Shown here: one piece after another, positions 32,459 through 35,089 of the stretch | Layout: each line of letters begins with the position of its first letter | How positions within the stretch are numbered: the first letter of the stretch is position 1 | Assembly (NCBI GenBank): GCA_905235795.1 | Contig: CAJOMS010000004.1 | Span: 1 to 35,089 of the forward strand | Source: an uncultured Clostridia bacterium | GTDB taxonomy: Bacteria > Bacillota > Clostridia > Christensenellales > Borkfalkiaceae | Direction of reading: 5' to 3' | Length of the DNA stretch: 35,089 bases | Program-made: the position numbers and the translations under genes | Notes under the pieces: generated by a model | Told to the model about the DNA's origin: nothing | Seen by the model: only the letters and a program-made list of their open reading frames with translations | The model's database searches: none

Positions 32459-33271
32459 ATGAAAATAAAATTTTTTAAAATGCACGGCTGCGGTAACGAT
32501 TACGTGTTTATCGACGCGCGCTCGATCTATGTAAAAAACCCAAACGAATTGGCCGTTTTTGTGAGTAAAAGGCGGTTTTCCGTTGGGAGTGACGGTTTAG
32601 TCCTGATTACCCGCTCTAACGCTAGCGACTGCGGAATGCGCATTTATAATGCAGACGGAAGCGAGGGAACGACCTGCGGCAACGCGCTGAGATGCGTGGC
32701 AAAATATTTGTATTCGTCGGATTCTTCTGTCGAAAAAAAGCGTGAGTTTAAAATAGAAACGTTAAGCGGGGTGAGGAGCGCCACCGTGATCGACGCAGTT
32801 ACCATTTCCGTAGAAATGGGTAAAGCCGTTTTTCGCGCAGATAACCTGCCGCCCTTTGGCGTATTAACCATGCCGTACAACGGGCGGGAATTTAATTTTT
32901 TCCCGGCGTCCGTCGGAAATCCGCACGCGGTCGCGTTTGTAGATGATTTTAATTTTGATCTGAATAAAGTCGCTGAAGAATTGTGCAACGGCGGAATATA
33001 TCCAGACGGGGCTAACGTAGAATTTGCCGTAAAGGATGGCGACGGCTACTTCGTGCGGGTAATAGAGCGGGGCAGCGGAGAAACTCTCTGTTGCGGTTCC
33101 GGCGCATGTGCTGTCGCCGCTACTGCGTGCCGTGTCGGTTTGCAAAAATTCGGAGAAGTGCCCGTAAGGTTTAAGGGCGGAAATTTGAAAATATCCGTCG
33201 ACGAAGAATTTAATATTTCGATGTCCGGTCCGGCAATATTCGTTTTTAAGGGGGAACTCTTTTATGAATAG
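32459..33271 (+). CDS. dapF: Diaminopimelate epimerase
   Basis: A 270-residue cofactor-free racemase that turns LL-diaminopimelate into the meso form used in peptidoglycan and lysine synthesis. The two catalytic cysteines are visible in GTTCGNALRC (C73) and ETLCCGSGAC (C211 or C212), and the start FKMHGCGNDYVFIDA is family-specific. Length is standard. There is no ribosome site ahead of the ATG, which lies at the predicted transcription start. It overlaps dapL by eight bases, so the two last steps to meso-diaminopimelate are made together. Confidence 0.95.
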   Translation: MKIKFFKMHGCGNDYVFIDARSIYVKNPNELAVFVSKRRFSVGSDGLVLITRSNASDCGMRIYNADGSEGTTCGNALRCVAKYLYSSDSSVEKKREFKIETLSGVRSATVIDAVTISVEMGKAVFRADNLPPFGVLTMPYNGREFNFFPASVGNPHAVAFVDDFNFDLNKVAEELCNGGIYPDGANVEFAVKDGDGYFVRVIERGSGETLCCGSGACAVAATACRVGLQKFGEVPVRFKGGNLKISVDEEFNISMSGPAIFVFKGELFYE

Positions 33272-34460
33272 CCGTCTTTTAAGCGAATCTCCAAACTTTA
33301 AAAAGCTCTCTCAAAATTACCTTTTTAGCGAAATACGTGAGAAAACGGGCACTTTTTTAAAAAATAACGGCGGCGAAGTTATCAATTTGGGCGTAGGAGA
33401 CGTGGCGTTTCCCATTCCGCGCGTCGCCGTAACCGCGTGCACAAACGCTATAAAAGAAATGGGCGACCCCTCTCTTTTTAAAGGGTATCCGCCTGAGGGT
33501 GGTTATGATTTTTTACGCAAGGCGATAGCCGAAAATTTTTATTCTTCCTGCGATATCTCTCCGGAAGAAATCTTTGTCAGCGACGGCTCGAAAAGCGATA
33601 CGGCTAATTTTACGGATATTTTTGATATTTGTGATCAATTGATAGCTAACCCCGTATATCCCGTATACGTCGATTCTGCAATAATGCGCGGCAATAATAT
33701 AACTTTTATCAAAGGTACGAAAGAAAATAATTTTCTGCCAACGCCAGAAGGCGTGGAAAGGAAGCCTTGGATAATAAATCTGTGTTCGCCGAATAATCCT
33801 TCCGGCGGGGCATATTCATATAAAGGATTAAAACAATGGGTGGATTTTGCACTTGAAACCGGATCTTTGATTTTATTCGACAGCGCGTATTCGGCGTTCG
33901 TTTCCGATGGCATGCCGCGCACAATTTTCAGTATCAAGGGGGCAAAGGACTGTGCGGTAGAGTTCGGCAGCTTTTCTAAATTTGCGGGATTTACCGGCAT
34001 GCGGTGTTCTTGGCTGGCGATACCTTTTGCTAATAAGTGCCGTAAAACGCGCATTATCGACCTATGGAGGCGCAGACAGTCCTCTAAATTCAACGGCGTG
34101 GCGTATCCCGTTCAGCGCGCGGCGGAAGCCGTTCTTACACAAACCGGCTTGGAGGAATGTGCCTCTGTCATACGAATTTACAAGCAAAACGCTCATGCTA
34201 TATCCGCCTTTATCAACTCAAAAGGGATATGGAATACGGGCAGTGAAAATTCTCCCTACGTGTGGCTCGAATGTCCAAAAAACTTTACTTCGTGGCAATT
34301 TTTCGATTACCTACTTGAAAATTACCGCATCGTTGGCACTCCCGGCTGCGGATTCGGAGAGGTGGGTGAAGGATTTTTCCGCATTTCTTCTTTTGCTAAA
34401 CCTCAAACCGTAAAAATGGCTTTGGAGCGCGTAGAAGGCTTAAAGTCTTTAAGAATTTAA
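33264..34460 (+). CDS. dapL: LL-diaminopimelate aminotransferase
   Basis: A 398-residue PLP aminotransferase making LL-diaminopimelate directly from tetrahydrodipicolinate and glutamate, bypassing the acyl-blocked intermediates. Diagnostic segments are NLGVGDVAFPIPRVAV, KGYPPEGGYDFLRKAI, DGSKSDTANF, INLCSPNNPSGGAYS and the PLP-lysine loop FGSFSKFAGFTGMRCSW (about 233-249). GGGGGA lies before the ATG. Its product feeds the upstream-encoded DapF. Its glutamate requirement fits with the glutamate dehydrogenase gene 39 bases downstream. Confidence 0.94.
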   Translation: MNSRLLSESPNFKKLSQNYLFSEIREKTGTFLKNNGGEVINLGVGDVAFPIPRVAVTACTNAIKEMGDPSLFKGYPPEGGYDFLRKAIAENFYSSCDISPEEIFVSDGSKSDTANFTDIFDICDQLIANPVYPVYVDSAIMRGNNITFIKGTKENNFLPTPEGVERKPWIINLCSPNNPSGGAYSYKGLKQWVDFALETGSLILFDSAYSAFVSDGMPRTIFSIKGAKDCAVEFGSFSKFAGFTGMRCSWLAIPFANKCRKTRIIDLWRRRQSSKFNGVAYPVQRAAEAVLTQTGLEECASVIRIYKQNAHAISAFINSKGIWNTGSENSPYVWLECPKNFTSWQFFDYLLENYRIVGTPGCGFGEVGEGFFRISSFAKPQTVKMALERVEGLKSLRI

Positions 34461-34490
34461 CAAAATCATTATATAAAAATTATTTTTTAG

Positions 34491-35089
<599 letters not shown>

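Overview
The window looks like chromosomal DNA of a spore-forming member of the Clostridia. The evidence is consensus sigma-A promoters with strong AGGAGG-type ribosome sites, sporulation genes (spoIIE, a YyaC-type spore protease), RicT, an LL-diaminopimelate aminotransferase and a GTP-dependent PEP carboxykinase. Core-gene base composition is moderate; islands of lower GC stand out. Many neighbours (tilS-hpt, ftsH, parB, yyaC, lysS, yaaO-tmk-holB-yaaT, spoIIE) lie near the replication origin in Bacillus subtilis, so this is probably an origin-proximal segment rearranged relative to Bacillus. A finer placement (for example Christensenellales-like) would be a guess.

Positions 1-3950 are an accessory, AT-rich strip. 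It holds the tail of a mobile-element-type small gene with an apparent ACG start, an ISL3-family insertion sequence with both inverted repeats but a frameshifted, internally deleted transposase, an IS110-family transposase relic, and a decayed gene. One apparently intact module sits among this debris: a P-loop/deoxycytidylate deaminase fusion of the anti-phage dCTP deaminase (AvcD/Dcd) type, followed 32 bases later by a 61-residue zinc-ribbon protein. The strip abuts the 3' end of a tRNA cluster (fMet, Met, Glu, minus strand), a common integration boundary.

Positions 4300-16070 are core genes in short units: tilS-hpt; an apparent small RNA (promoter, hairpin, terminator at 6466-6594); an unknown acidic protein convergent with parB; ftsH with a structured leader; cvpA and yyaC divergent from each other; a lipoprotein of the DUF4097 type convergent with a DUF1846 protein; a YlmH-type S4 protein; and an AT-rich 106-residue orphan.

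Positions 16240-28820 hold a ribbon-helix-helix protein plus clpB operon, a monocistronic pckG with a long structured leader, and a seven-gene operon greA-lysS-(membrane protein)-yaaO-tmk-holB-ricT ending at a clear terminator.

Positions 28830-35089 hold spoIIE (with a Spo0A-box-like site), a DnaQ-type exonuclease followed by a SecB-like protein, the dapF-dapL pair for meso-diaminopimelate synthesis, and the 5' part of an NADP-type glutamate dehydrogenase that runs off the window. Several promoters place the -10 box only 6-7 bases before the start codon (tilS, ylmH, possibly dapF), suggesting leaderless mRNAs.
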